Positions 8,535 through 17,900 of a stretch of 64,000 nucleotides of DNA are shown here, in pieces. The notes under the pieces were generated by a model, which was given only the letters and a program-made list of their open reading frames with translations, was not told the origin of the DNA and did not search any database. The position numbers and the translations under genes were made by a program. Source of the DNA: Dictyobacter vulcani (GTDB lineage Bacteria; Chloroflexota; Ktedonobacteria; Ktedonobacterales; Ktedonobacteraceae); contig NZ_BKZW01000002.1 of NCBI RefSeq assembly GCF_008974265.1, positions 744,001-808,000 on the forward strand, read 5' to 3'. Position 1 is the stretch's first letter, and every line of letters starts with the position of its first letter.

Positions 8535-8583
8535 ACCTGTCTGGTGGCGATTGCTGAATAATCGCCACCAGACAGGTTTTTTT
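8535..8583 (+). terminator. Strong intrinsic terminator after the ABC operon
   Basis: A perfect 18-bp stem (8535-8552 with 8560-8577) with a 7-nt loop is followed by a run of seven T residues. The T-run overlaps the stop codon of the convergent small gene. Confidence 0.92.
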
Positions 8584-8761
8584 AACTGACTTTATGTATA
8601 TTTTCAGCCTTCTCGTGTCCGCTAGCTTCAAGTTCACTGTATGTCTCGAAGCCGCACTTGGAACAGCGGTAAGGCCGCCTATCCAGGGGACCACTTAGAA
8701 GTAGATAGAGACAGTACACCAACACCATAAAGCCAATTGTATAGATAGTAACCTGTTCCAC
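8582..8761 (-). CDS. Small membrane protein with a C2H2-type zinc motif
   Basis: I do not recognise a named family. The 59-aa protein has one hydrophobic helix (about residues 5-25, IYTIGFMVLVYCLYLLL) followed by a cytoplasmic or extracellular segment with CSKCGF, then two histidines 14 and 21 residues later (SGHEKAENIH), a plausible Cys2His2 zinc site. An ATG lies at 8779, but AAGGAG is inside that longer frame and sits six bases before GTG at 8761, so GTG is the better start. It is convergent with the ABC operon and shares its terminator region. Confidence 0.6.
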   Translation of the reverse strand: MEQVTIYTIGFMVLVYCLYLLLSGPLDRRPYRCSKCGFETYSELEASGHEKAENIHKVS

Positions 8762-8995
8762 GATCAACTCCTTATGCATGTTGCAATATTGATGGATCCG
8801 GGCAATGGATGCGCTGTATTTTTATTGTATGCCGGGCTAAAAATAAGCTTTCTCTACTCTTTTATTACCAGTATTAAGCGTTATTTTGAGCTATAGTTCC
8901 AAAAATGGAATTTAAATATTTGTGATGATAATTATTTTCTTATGTCGTATAATGGATAAAATAAGATAGTATAGTGCGCAAACAAGGAGTGCTTT

Positions 8996-9946
8996 ATGAT
9001 AAATCGTCAACCTACCTCGGCCTTGCCTGTTCGAACATTAGGGAAATCAGGCTTAGAAGTTGCAAATCTCTGTATTGGTTGTGCACCACTGGGAGATATG
9101 CCCGATACATTTGCCTACTCTGTTCCAGAAGAGCGCGCCTTGGAGACTATCCGCGCGGTTTTTAGTAGTCCAATTACTTTTATTGATACGGCGGCTTCTT
9201 ATGGAGATGGTGAGAGCGAACGTCGCATTGGGATGGTGCTCAAAGAATTAGGTGGTGTGCCGGCTGGTTATACGCTGGCTACAAAAGCGGATCGGGATTT
9301 AAAGACCAATGAGTTTAGCGGTGATCAGATGCGCCGCAGTGTTGAGCGCAGCCTGAAGTTGTTGGGGTTAAGCAAGCTTCCGCTGCTCTATTTGCATGAT
9401 CCTGAGCATATTACCTTTGAGGAAGCCATGGCACCCCGTGGACCAGTAGAGGTGCTGCTGCGTTGTCAGGAAGAGGGTCTGATTGAACATCTGGGTGTCG
9501 CTGGCGGCCCGATTGATCTGATGACACGCTTTGTCGAGACCGATATGTTTGAGGTAGCCATTTCACATAATCGCTATACCCTGCTCAATATTGAGGCAGA
9601 TCCTTTCTGGGATGTTTGTCAGCGCCATGGAGTCGGGACTGTTAATGCGGCTCCTTATGGCAGTGGTATCCTGGCTAAAGGCCCACGCTCCTATCCCCGT
9701 TATCAATATGCGGACGCCTCCAAAATATATCTGTACAATGCCTTTCAATTCGAAACGCTCGCCTGGCGCTATGGTGTTCCTCTGGCTGCTATCGCCCTAC
9801 AATTCTCGTTACGGGACCCACGTATTCACTCCACCATCGTCGGCATGTCGCGACCAGAGCGGCTAGAGGAAACCCTTAAACTGGCCTCCACCGAAATACC
9901 CGCTGAAGTATGGACCGAGATCGACGCCATCCGCCGCGGACAATAG
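8996..9946 (+). CDS. Aldo/keto reductase (D-threo-aldose 1-dehydrogenase-like)
   Basis: A 316-aa cytoplasmic NAD(P)-dependent oxidoreductase with a TIM-barrel fold. The catalytic tetrad can be read: Asp and Tyr in FIDTAASYGDGESE (about residues 61-74), Lys in LATKADRD (about 93-100) and His in LLYLHDPE (about 132-139). The GxGxSE form and HDPE context point to the D-threo-aldose/L-fucose dehydrogenase and pyridoxal dehydrogenase branch. The cofactor-binding end shows VGMSRPERLEETL. AAGGAG precedes the ATG at 8996. It appears to be transcribed alone. Confidence 0.9.
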   Translation: MINRQPTSALPVRTLGKSGLEVANLCIGCAPLGDMPDTFAYSVPEERALETIRAVFSSPITFIDTAASYGDGESERRIGMVLKELGGVPAGYTLATKADRDLKTNEFSGDQMRRSVERSLKLLGLSKLPLLYLHDPEHITFEEAMAPRGPVEVLLRCQEEGLIEHLGVAGGPIDLMTRFVETDMFEVAISHNRYTLLNIEADPFWDVCQRHGVGTVNAAPYGSGILAKGPRSYPRYQYADASKIYLYNAFQFETLAWRYGVPLAAIALQFSLRDPRIHSTIVGMSRPERLEETLKLASTEIPAEVWTEIDAIRRGQ

Positions 9947-9991
9947 CGACCTTGCCTGTTTTATCTCCCCAGCAGAGCAGACAGGGATACA

Positions 9992-10121
9992 GCGGGGTGC
10001 AGGGGTGGCAACCCCTGACTGGGGTTTGGGGCTGTGCCCCAATTCCTCCTTCCCCTACCCCGCCGCCCCAGGAAGCAAAGACGCATATCCCTCATCCAGG
10101 CTCACTGCTGGATGAGGGATA
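9992..10121. repeat. Cluster of small hairpins (dispersed repeat, copy 1)
   Basis: Consecutive hairpins follow the aldo/keto reductase gene: AGGGGT/ACCCCT, TTGGGGC/GCCCCAA, and a 14-bp perfect stem 10086-10099 with 10108-10121. The block CTGGGGTTTGGGGCTGTGCC followed by a C-rich tract also occurs in near-identical form at 36993-37030, so this is a repeat family, not chance. The last hairpin abuts the promoter of the dipeptidase gene. Confidence 0.6.
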
Positions 10122-10124
10122 CAT

Positions 10125-10132
10125 GGTATAAT
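10125..10132 (+). promoter_or_regulatory. Extended -10 promoter of the dipeptidase gene
   Basis: TGGTATAAT is a consensus extended -10 element (TATAAT at 10127-10132). Transcription would start near 10139. An ATG at 10131 is therefore upstream of the transcript, which supports the internal ATG at 10176 as the true start. Confidence 0.55.
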
Positions 10133-10175
10133 GCTAGAGATATTTACGTCTTTTGCTCTAGAAAGAAAAAATAGC

Positions 10176-11297
10176 ATGACCTCCACATCATCCAGCTATC
10201 CAACCCTGATTGGCCATATGGATACCCTGCTGCGTTTTTATGAAATGAAGCAAGGACAGCAGCCAGGCGTCGCAATCCCTGCTGAAGAGCTTGAATTTGT
10301 GCAGACTTTTTTCTCAGGTAGCGCTGAAGGAGATATTGATTATCCGCGGGCGCAAGAAGGAGGAATGCTTGGAGCATTCTTCGCGGTCTACGTGCCGACG
10401 CCAAAAAATGTTGACTGTTGCACCACGCGGACCGTGACCGATACAACTGATGAGCGCTGGTTCGAGCGCTATATCCGACCCGCGATCGAGTTTGAATATG
10501 CGCAACAGGTAGCCATGCAGGTCATCTCTTCTCTATTTCGTCTGGAAGCAGGTTCGCAGGGCCGATTGAAGATTGTCCGCACTGTTGCTGATCTTGAAGC
10601 CTGTCAACATCAGGACACCATGGCCGCCATCCTGCATATTGAAGGGGCCGAGATGATCGACGCGCAACTCAATATGCTCGATGTTCTCTATCAGGCAGGC
10701 CTGCGCTCCCTCGGTCCTGTCTGGAGTCGCCCCAATATTTTCGGCTCGGGTGTACCACTGGTGGTGGGCCATGGACCTGATACAGGACCTGGCTTGACCG
10801 ATGCTGGTAAGGCGCTGGTCAAGGCCTGTAACCGCCTGGGCATCATGCTAGACTTATCGCATTTAAACGAACAAGGCTTCTGGGATGTCACCCGGCTTTC
10901 CAATGCTCCTCTGGTTGCTACCCATTCAAATGCGTACGCTATCTGCCCTTCGGCGCGTAATCTGACAGACAGGCAATTAGCGGCAATCAAGGAATCAGAT
11001 GGCCTGGTCGGCCTGAATTTCAATGTTTATGATATTCGTCCTGATGGAAAAGGGAATGTCGAGACGCCTCTGGAGGATTTGATCAGGCATATCGATTATC
11101 TGGTAGAGCACCTGGGTATCGAGCGTGTGGCGATTGGTACCGACTATGATGGTGCCACCATGCCGCAAGAGCTCAGTGATATAACCGGATTGCCCCGCTT
11201 GTATGCAGCCCTGGCTGCCCGTGGTTATGATCAGCAATCCTTACGCTTCATTGCTATCGAAAACTGGTTGCGAGTCTTGCGCAAAACCTGGCACTAA
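10176..11297 (+). CDS. Membrane dipeptidase, peptidase family M19
   Basis: A 373-aa zinc dipeptidase related to renal dipeptidase and bacterial PepD/AC-type enzymes; it hydrolyses dipeptides, often including D-residues at the C-side. Metal-site elements are in order: HMDT near the N-terminus (the HxDT pair), the bridging Glu in ILHIEGAE (about residue 155), THSNAYAICPSARNLTD (about 250-265) and AIGTDYDG (about 325). The frame is open from an ATG at 10131, but that codon overlaps the TATAAT promoter element, so the ATG at 10176 is preferred. No signal peptide is visible. It is transcribed alone and ends at a terminator. Confidence 0.88.
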   Translation: MTSTSSSYPTLIGHMDTLLRFYEMKQGQQPGVAIPAEELEFVQTFFSGSAEGDIDYPRAQEGGMLGAFFAVYVPTPKNVDCCTTRTVTDTTDERWFERYIRPAIEFEYAQQVAMQVISSLFRLEAGSQGRLKIVRTVADLEACQHQDTMAAILHIEGAEMIDAQLNMLDVLYQAGLRSLGPVWSRPNIFGSGVPLVVGHGPDTGPGLTDAGKALVKACNRLGIMLDLSHLNEQGFWDVTRLSNAPLVATHSNAYAICPSARNLTDRQLAAIKESDGLVGLNFNVYDIRPDGKGNVETPLEDLIRHIDYLVEHLGIERVAIGTDYDGATMPQELSDITGLPRLYAALAARGYDQQSLRFIAIENWLRVLRKTWH

Positions 11298-11311
11298 AAC
11301 AGGCAATCCAG

Positions 11312-11356
11312 GAGTGATCAGGGTTTGGTGGGATGCTCTTCTCCTGATCACTCTTT
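11312..11356. terminator. Likely bidirectional terminator
   Basis: An 11-bp inverted repeat (11312-11322 with 11343-11353) between the convergent dipeptidase and DUF4388 genes is followed by TTT on the plus strand. Confidence 0.5.
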
Positions 11357-11367
11357 GAATAGATTAC

Positions 11368-12012
11368 CTATCGATAGTCTATCAACCTTGTTCTCTCCAG
11401 GTTGGATAAAAGCTCTAATATTTTATCTGGACCTTTTCCCATCAAGTTGATCAGTTCATGGGTTGAGCGTTGACCGTCGACCAACATATATAAACGTCGA
11501 TGTTCTCGTGTCAATCCTACCTGTTCCATATAAGCAAGGACGTTGCCATTGGTTTGTGTGCGATAGGGGATCTGCAAAATCGATGGAGAGCTCGCGTTAG
11601 GTGAGAGCATATTCGCTCTGGGTATAGGCGTATTGCCTCTGGGTATAGGCGTATTGCCTGGAGGTGGAAAATTGCCTGTGTCAGCAGGATAGGTCGGATA
11701 TGAAGGCGAACTCGGACGACTGGTCCTGGGAGTTGGTAACTGCGGTCCAGTCCCCTGTGTTTGTGGGTTATCTCCCACGATGAATGAGAAGCGGCAGGTA
11801 GTCCAGGAGGATAACCAACGTAGAGCATTTGATCCAGTCTGAGCGCTCGCTTGCGCCTCTGTAACCTGCCCATTCACAAAGACAATCAGGCCTTCCTCAA
11901 ACGCTCTACCTTCCCCACGCTCTACCGATAGAACCCCACTCCTGTGCCCCATTTTGATAAGCTCGATAATATCGGAGAGATTATTTGTTGCTGTCTCACG
12001 CTGTTGGGCCAT
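11368..12012 (-). CDS. DUF4388 (PATAN-like) domain protein
   Basis: A 214-aa protein. Residues about 8-85 fit DUF4388: DIIELIKMGHRSGVLSVERG followed by a strand-rich segment and ALRWLSSWTTCRFSFI. A Pro/Ser/Thr-rich linker (about 88-150) contains a short internal duplication of the type GNTPIPR. The C-terminal 60 residues (AYMEQVGLTREHRRLYML... LLSNLERTRLIDY) look like a winged helix. DUF4388 proteins occur in phosphorelay and gliding-motility settings in deltaproteobacteria, cyanobacteria and Chloroflexota; a regulatory role is known of the family but the partner is not evident here. Confidence 0.82.
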   Translation of the reverse strand: MAQQRETATNNLSDIIELIKMGHRSGVLSVERGEGRAFEEGLIVFVNGQVTEAQASAQTGSNALRWLSSWTTCRFSFIVGDNPQTQGTGPQLPTPRTSRPSSPSYPTYPADTGNFPPPGNTPIPRGNTPIPRANMLSPNASSPSILQIPYRTQTNGNVLAYMEQVGLTREHRRLYMLVDGQRSTHELINLMGKGPDKILELLSNLERTRLIDYR

Positions 12013-12332
12013 AGCTGCACCACTCTACTCGTCAATGAGTTTTTTTATTTTTAGTACGCGACATAGAAATTGCCGAAATTTTGTACCCATCATTGCTGTG
12101 CGCACCGAATGAAAGGCTGCGAAAATAATAGCAGAATTATTATACCTATATTCTCATCTTTTTACAATACATTTATATAGAATGTTTTTTTGTTACACTT
12201 GCCCTCATAGTATTTTTTTAATGCCAATATAATGGCTTGCCTTTTGCCTTTGGTTGGCGGATTAATATTAAGCAATAACACATAATAAAATACTCTGGTA
12301 TATAATGTGCTATGTGCAAAGGATAGGTGTTT

Positions 12333-12485
12333 ATGAACTATTTGTTTTATATGTATGTATATTTAGTCGTCGTGTTTATCAATAAAGCACACAGATTATA
12401 TTCCACTCGTATCGTATCGTGGCTGCGGCCCTCGTCCATGGACGTGAACTGGCCGCAGCCACGAGGCCCAATATTTTTCGTTTAA
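12333..12485 (+). CDS. Possible 50-aa membrane peptide ending inside a palindrome
   Basis: A short frame starts at ATG 12333 with AAAGGAT eight bases upstream and a TATAAT-like box at 12301-12306. The first half is hydrophobic and tyrosine-rich (NYLFYMYVYLVVVFI); the second half is read from the large inverted-repeat element that begins at 12418. It may be a small gene whose 3' end was replaced by the element, or chance. No homology recognised. Confidence 0.25.
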   Translation: MNYLFYMYVYLVVVFINKAHRLYSTRIVSWLRPSSMDVNWPQPRGPIFFV

Positions 12486-12907
12486 CGAGTTTTGTGGCGG
12501 CGAAAGACGTTGTGGAGAAAAGCAGCGAATCGTACGTGGAGAGGGCGCCACACGCGGAGGCCGGCATGCGGCGTTCTCGTGGAGCGAGGGACTCAAAGAG
12601 CATCGCATGCCTGTGGCGCCTACACCGAGACGGATCCTGTTTCGTGATCCTCTTCGAGAAGGTACGGGGAGGATCCACGCGCTCACCCACCACGTTGCTG
12701 TGCGAGCAGGCCACGGCCACGGCACACACGATCCCTGTAGGCGCCACAGCACTGCGCGTCGTGCTTGCACGCTGGCCTGCGCAAACGCAGCAGTGCGGCC
12801 TCCGCGTGTGGCGCCCTCTCGACGTACACAGTGCTTGCTGGTCACGTCGAACCATCTCTCAACGTAGCGCTAAACGAAAAGTATTAGCCACGAGGCCTGC
12901 CGCTACG
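12418..12907. repeat. ~490-bp imperfect palindromic element
   Basis: Nested arms pair in order from outside in: 12468-12487 with 12868-12887 (17 of 20), 12532-12562 with 12797-12827 (30 of 31), 12611-12624 with 12736-12749 (14 of 14), and a GGATCC-centred inner stem near 12632 and 12670. A separate 13-bp hairpin (12418-12430 with 12451-12463) forms the left edge, and an 11-bp direct repeat GCCACGAGGCC lies at 12458 and 12887. The element is GC-richer than its AT-rich left flank and ends 10 bp from the SDR stop codon. Long open frames on both strands are by-products of the palindrome. Confidence 0.7.
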
Positions 12908-12916
12908 GTGTGTTGC

Positions 12917-13903
12917 TTATTTCATTCCCAATAACTGCATCTCATGCTTGAGTGTCTGGGTCAATCCTTCTTTGAGGGGGCGTGGCTCGTAGCCAAGTTC
13001 GCGTCTGGCTCTGGCATTGCTACCAATGTAGGTTGTTCCAGCATTGACACGTAGATATTCGGCGCTGTATTCATCGGGTACAGAAACGATCTTTGCGACG
13101 GCACCCATGACCACGGCGAGAGCTTTCATGACCCCGGCCGGAACAATCATTCGGGGCGTAGGAACGCCGGTGATTTCTTTGGCGACCTGCATAGCTTCGA
13201 CCAGCGAGTGGGTTGGTCCGGCGATAATATAGCTCTCGCCAACTTTCCCTTTTTCCATGGCGAGAATATGGCCACGGGCGATATCTTCAACATGTGCCCA
13301 GGAAAAAGTTGTTCCACCTGGCAGCATGGGTAGCTTGCGTTGTAGGTACTGGATAAAGGTTGTGCGCACGCTACTGGTATCTTCTGGACCATAGATGACG
13401 CCGGGCATCACGATGACCAGTGGTAATCCGGCGGCAATCATCGGATCAGCAACTTCGTAGTGCGCTACCCACTTGGTACGGTCGTACTCGCTCAGGTGTT
13501 TGCCGGTAAAATGGTAGTTTTCGTCGACCTCTTTGCCATTGGTATCTGAATTAACGGCCAGCGTGCTGGTGTAGACACCCTTTGGGATACCGAGCTCCTT
13601 CATCAGCTCCAGGACATTGCGCGTACCCTGGATGTTGATTTTCTCGCCACCACTCTTGTCCTTGACGCCAACTTTATACCAGCCGGCGATATGAAAAACA
13701 CCATCCGTATTGCGCATAGGTTCGCGCATACTTTCTTTATCGGTGACATCGCCTTGAAAAAAAATGGTGACCCCCAGCTTCACCAGGTCCTGGGCTCTGG
13801 CTGGATTGCGTACCACTGCAACGACCTGATGCCCACCCTCTATCAGCTGGCGTGCAATGTGACTGCCCACAAAACCGGTTGCTCCGGTGATAAAGTATCT
13901 CAT
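12917..13903 (-). CDS. NAD(P)-dependent epimerase/dehydratase (extended SDR)
   Basis: A 328-aa extended short-chain dehydrogenase of the dihydroflavonol-4-reductase-like type. The nucleotide-binding TGATGFVG is at residues 6-13, the catalytic Tyr-Lys pair is in YDRTK (about 160-164) and the Ser/Thr in TSTLAVNS (about 120-127). A longer frame upstream exists, but ATG at 13903 has AAGGAG seven bases upstream and begins with MRYFITGATG, which is canonical. The gene follows the TetR gene by 66 bp on the same strand and is probably its operon partner and target. The substrate is unknown. Confidence 0.9.
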   Translation of the reverse strand: MRYFITGATGFVGSHIARQLIEGGHQVVAVVRNPARAQDLVKLGVTIFFQGDVTDKESMREPMRNTDGVFHIAGWYKVGVKDKSGGEKINIQGTRNVLELMKELGIPKGVYTSTLAVNSDTNGKEVDENYHFTGKHLSEYDRTKWVAHYEVADPMIAAGLPLVIVMPGVIYGPEDTSSVRTTFIQYLQRKLPMLPGGTTFSWAHVEDIARGHILAMEKGKVGESYIIAGPTHSLVEAMQVAKEITGVPTPRMIVPAGVMKALAVVMGAVAKIVSVPDEYSAEYLRVNAGTTYIGSNARARRELGYEPRPLKEGLTQTLKHEMQLLGMK

Positions 13904-13969
13904 ATGTTTTCTCCTTGCGTGAAATGTTTTTTTATAAAAATCTATATGATTACAACTAATGCCCATACT

Positions 13970-14665
13970 TTACGGCTGAGACGGAAGCTGCGCGCTCTTT
14001 TCCAGTCCGTATAGTAATGCTTGCATGGCTATGGATAATTCGGTGACAAAATGGATCTCAAATAGATGCAGCTCGGGTTGCTGGAAAGCCTGTTGGACAA
14101 CGGGAGCCGTATCGGAGAGATGCCAGAAACCAATGACCAGAGCATCACACTGCAATAGTGCGTGTGCTCCTTGTCCTGACTTCAGAAAAGGTAGGCATCG
14201 CTCGAGCAAGTGACCTGTCTGTTCAAAATGCTCTTTAAGTAGATACTTGAAACGTATTGCCTCATCCAGATGAATGTTACGTTCTAAAATTGTGTGCAGG
14301 ATGGCGAGAAGGCGCGTCAGGCCTGGACGTGACGCGAGTTGCTCGCATAGTAATGTGGTGATTTTTAGAATATCACCTGTACCTTCCAGCGCAAGTAAGC
14401 CAGCGTCAATCGAGGCAAACCAGGATCCAAGTTGCTGTTCTAACAACGCCAGGAAGAGCGCTTCTTTCGTCTTGAAATAGAGAAAAATGGTGCCCTTTGC
14501 CAATCCAGCAGCTTCGGCTACGCCGGCAATGGTTACCGTTTCATAGGATGTGGTCTGAAACAATTGCCAGACAGTCGTAAGAATATCTTGCCTGCGCTCT
14601 TCTTTCTGCTGATCATGCACCGCACGCTTTCCTATGTTCTGCTTTTTCATCCCTCGTACTTTCAT
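13970..14665 (-). CDS. TetR family transcriptional regulator, first gene of operon
   Basis: A 231-aa repressor. The N-terminal DNA-binding domain covers about residues 20-70, with recognition text AGLAKGTIFLYFKTKEALFLALL; the rest is a helical ligand-binding domain of the usual size. The start is uncertain: TTG at 14668, ATG at 14665 and ATG at 14650 are all possible; none has a strong ribosome binding site. Upstream lie two copies of the dyad TGACCATGGGTCA around a consensus promoter, so the protein most likely represses itself and the SDR gene downstream. A small-molecule inducer is expected but not identifiable. Confidence 0.88.
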   Translation of the reverse strand: MKVRGMKKQNIGKRAVHDQQKEERRQDILTTVWQLFQTTSYETVTIAGVAEAAGLAKGTIFLYFKTKEALFLALLEQQLGSWFASIDAGLLALEGTGDILKITTLLCEQLASRPGLTRLLAILHTILERNIHLDEAIRFKYLLKEHFEQTGHLLERCLPFLKSGQGAHALLQCDALVIGFWHLSDTAPVVQQAFQQPELHLFEIHFVTELSIAMQALLYGLEKSAQLPSQP

Positions 14666-14694
14666 CAATCAAAATCTATGACTTTTATGCTTAA

Positions 14695-14729
14695 TGACCA
14701 TGGGTCAATTATAAAATGACCATGGGTCA
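14695..14729 (-). promoter_or_regulatory. Twin TetR operators TGACCATGGGTCA
   Basis: Identical 13-bp dyads lie at 14695-14707 and 14717-14729, spaced 22 bp centre to centre (two helical turns). One falls in the promoter spacer and the other directly follows the -10 box, an arrangement expected for autorepression. Confidence 0.72.
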
Positions 14730-14737
14730 TTTGTCAA
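14708..14737 (-). promoter_or_regulatory. Consensus sigma-70-type promoter of tetR-SDR operon
   Basis: On the minus strand TTGACA (14732-14737) and TATAAT (14708-14713) both match consensus, with an 18-bp spacer that contains one operator. Confidence 0.75.
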
Positions 14738-14791
14738 GGGTTGTGATGAGATCTTTTCAATTTTTGAAATCAGGAGGAGGAAAGAAGGAAG

Positions 14792-14834
14792 AGAAGTGAT
14801 TTGACCGGGTAAGTTACTCGGTCAAATCACTTCT
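14792..14834. terminator. 16-bp stem-loop downstream of the NRPS operon
   Basis: Perfect inverted repeat 14792-14807 with 14819-14834, loop 11 nt, 70 bp beyond the last minus-strand NRPS stop. On the minus strand a pyrimidine-rich tract follows, not a pure T-run. It probably ends the NRPS transcript. Confidence 0.5.
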
Positions 14835-14906
14835 CTTAGAAAGAGAGGGAATTACCCCAACTGCATATTTAGTGGCGCATGCTCATGCGTGAAGAGGCAG
14901 CCGCCG

Positions 14907-17900
14907 CTACGGTTTTTTCTTGTTGATTGAGCCCAGGCGTTGCGCTGTGCGTGTCAGGCGTACGGGACTGGCTTTTTTCTGTTTGCTTTCTTGTCCAATC
15001 TGTTGCTCGATTGCTTGAGCGAGACCGCTAATGGTGGGATCTTCAAAAAGCGCCCGCAGTGGGAGCTCAACTTTCAGGGCTTCGGTGATACGGATCATGA
15101 GTTGGGTTCCTAGCAAGGAATGTCCACCGAGCTGAAAGAAGTTCCAATTGGTACTTACCTGTTCCAGTCCGAGAAGTTGGGCCCACAGTTTTACCAGTAC
15201 TTCTTCGACCTGGTTGACGGGTAAAACAATTTCGGGTTGGTCATCCTGTTCGATTTCAGGAGCAGGCAGGGCGCGGCGATCAATTTTGCCATTAGGCGTG
15301 AGTGGCCAGGCATCCAGGATCACAAAGGCTGAGGGTATCATGTAGGCTGGCAGGTCTTTTTGGAGATAGCTTCTGATCTCAGCTGTACTCAGGGTGGCTG
15401 TCGTTCGTAGATAGGCAACAATGCGCTGGTCGTTGCTTTGATCTTCGCGGACAGTCACAATGGCCTGTTTAATCTCGGAATGACGTTCTAAGCAGGCTTC
15501 GATCTCGCCCAACTCGATCCGATGGCCTCTGACCTTTACCTGAAAATCTGAGCGTCCCAGATACTCTAACACCTGGTCGTTGCTATAGCGCACGATATCG
15601 CCAGTCTTATAGATACGCGCTCCTGGTTGCTTACTAAAGGGATCCGGGCGGAAGGTGGTGGCGGTGAGGTCTGGACGATTGAGATAGCCATGCGCGAGCC
15701 CTTCACCTCCAATATAGAGTTCTCCCGGTATGCCAGCAGGCACGAGTTGTAATTGCTTGTCCAGGATATAGATTTGTACGTTGTCCATGGGCTGGCCTAA
15801 CGAGATATGGCGTGCATCTTTCTTGACGTGATAGAGCGTTGCCCATACGGTTGCCTCAGTTGGACCATACACGTTCCATAGCGCTTTTCCACGTGCAGTA
15901 AGTTTTTGGGCTAAATCCAGGGGCAGCGCTTCGCCACCACACAGTAAGGTTGCGTTCGGTTTGCCTTGCCAGCCAGACGAGATGAGCATCTGCCAGGTTG
16001 AGGCGGTGGCCTGGATAAGCGTAATGTTATTTTGCTTGAGCACTTTGATCAGTAAGCGTCCATCTGTGGCTTCCTGGCGTCCAACCAGTTCAATACACGC
16101 GCCTGAGATGAGTGGCAGGAAAAGTTCCAGTGCGGAGATATCAAAAGAGAGACTACTGATCGCCAGGACTGAATCCTGTTCCGTGATCTGGAATGTAGCC
16201 TGCATGTAGTGGAGAAAATTGTTCAAGGCTGCATGTGGAACAGATACACCTTTGGGGTTGCCTGTTGAGCCGGAGGTATAGATGAGATAGGCGGGCTGTT
16301 CAGCGGCGATGCTGGTATTGAGATTAGCACTGGACTCCTGTTCGATTGCTGTCTGCTCGGTATCCAGACGTAGGTGGTGTGTTTCCTTCAATTGCAAACG
16401 TTCCAGTATACTCTGCTGGGTAATTAACAGCGCGATGTTTGAGTCCTGGATGATAAACTCCAGGCGGTGCACCGGATAGTCTGGATCGAGCGGAACATAG
16501 GCTCCTCCTATTTTGAGGATGGCGAGTATACTGACCAGCATCTCAGCCGAACGTTCGACGCAGATACCAACAAATGCTCCTGCCCCGATCCCCTCACGCT
16601 GTAGTCGGTGCGCAACCTGATTGGCCCGTTGATTTAGTTCCTGATAGGTGATGCGTTTCTCGCCATGATGAATAGCCAGCGATTGAGGGACGCGTTCAGC
16701 CTGCTCCTCAAAGCGTTGATGCATATGTTTTTCACGTGGATACGCGACGGTTGGAGCGGTAAAGGTAGCGATCAACTGTTGCTGCTCTTCGAGACTCAAT
16801 AGTGCCAGGCGTGAGATTGGCACCTGATCATCGGAGACAATACTCTCAAGCAGGGTCTGTAGTTGCTGGGCCATGCGCTGGATGGTGCTTTCGTCAAACA
16901 GATCGGTGTTGTATTCCAGAGACGCTTGCAAGTTATCATTCTCCTGCCAGCAGGTCAGGGTCAGATCAAACTTGGCTGTGTCTGACGGCAGTTTTACTAC
17001 TGTCAGTGTAAGATCTGCTAGCTTGAAAGCATCAGATGGCGTGTTTTGCAGAATAAACATGACCTGAAACAGAGGATTATAGCTCAGATTGCGTTCGGGC
17101 TGCAGCTCTTCGACCAGACGCTCAAGAGGAATTTCCTGATTACTATAAGCGTCCAGTGTGCTTTGCCGTACGCGGGCAAGTAACTCCTGAAAGGTTGGAT
17201 CGCCTGACAGGTCGCCACGGAGCGCCAGTGTATTCGTGAAGAGACCAATAATTCCTTCCAGATCCATGCGTGTTCGACCAGCAATCGGGGTACCTATTAC
17301 CATATCATCTTGCCCGCTATAGCGGAATAACAAGACCTGAAAGGCGGCCATGAGTGTCATGTAGAGGGTGGTACGATTGCGATGACCCAACGCCTCGATC
17401 TTTTTTGTTAACTCACGTGGCAGCGAGAACCGGTAGCTGTTTCCATGAAAGGTCTGGCTGGCCGGACGTAGACGATCTGTCGGTAATTGCAGGAGCGCAG
17501 GGGAGCCGGCCAGTGTTTCCTTCCAATAGCTTAACTGTTCGTCAAGCTCACCACTGGCTAGCCATTCTCGTTGCCAGACGGCATAGTCTGCATATTGGAT
17601 GGTCAATTCGGGCAGATTATCCGGTTGGCCTGTGACTATAGCATTATAATACGCACTTAATTCCTGGAATATGATTGGCAGTGACCAGCCATCGGCGATA
17701 CTATGATGAATGGCCAGGAAAAAAACTGCGCTGGTCGGCTGGAATTGGAGGAGCGTGGCGTGAAAGAGTGGCCCCTGATCAAGCTTAAACTTTCTGTTGC
17801 TGATTTTCTTGATCCAGCGTTGCATTTCTGCATCGCGTTGCTCTGCGGCGATAGATTGTCGATCTATCTGCTCGATTGGGACAGCTAGTTCAGCGGCAAT

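Noticed and set aside
12379..12934. Several 86-171-codon frames on both strands
   Set aside because: They arise from the large GC-rich palindrome; composition is Arg/Ser/Ala-rich and mirror frames exist on the other strand.
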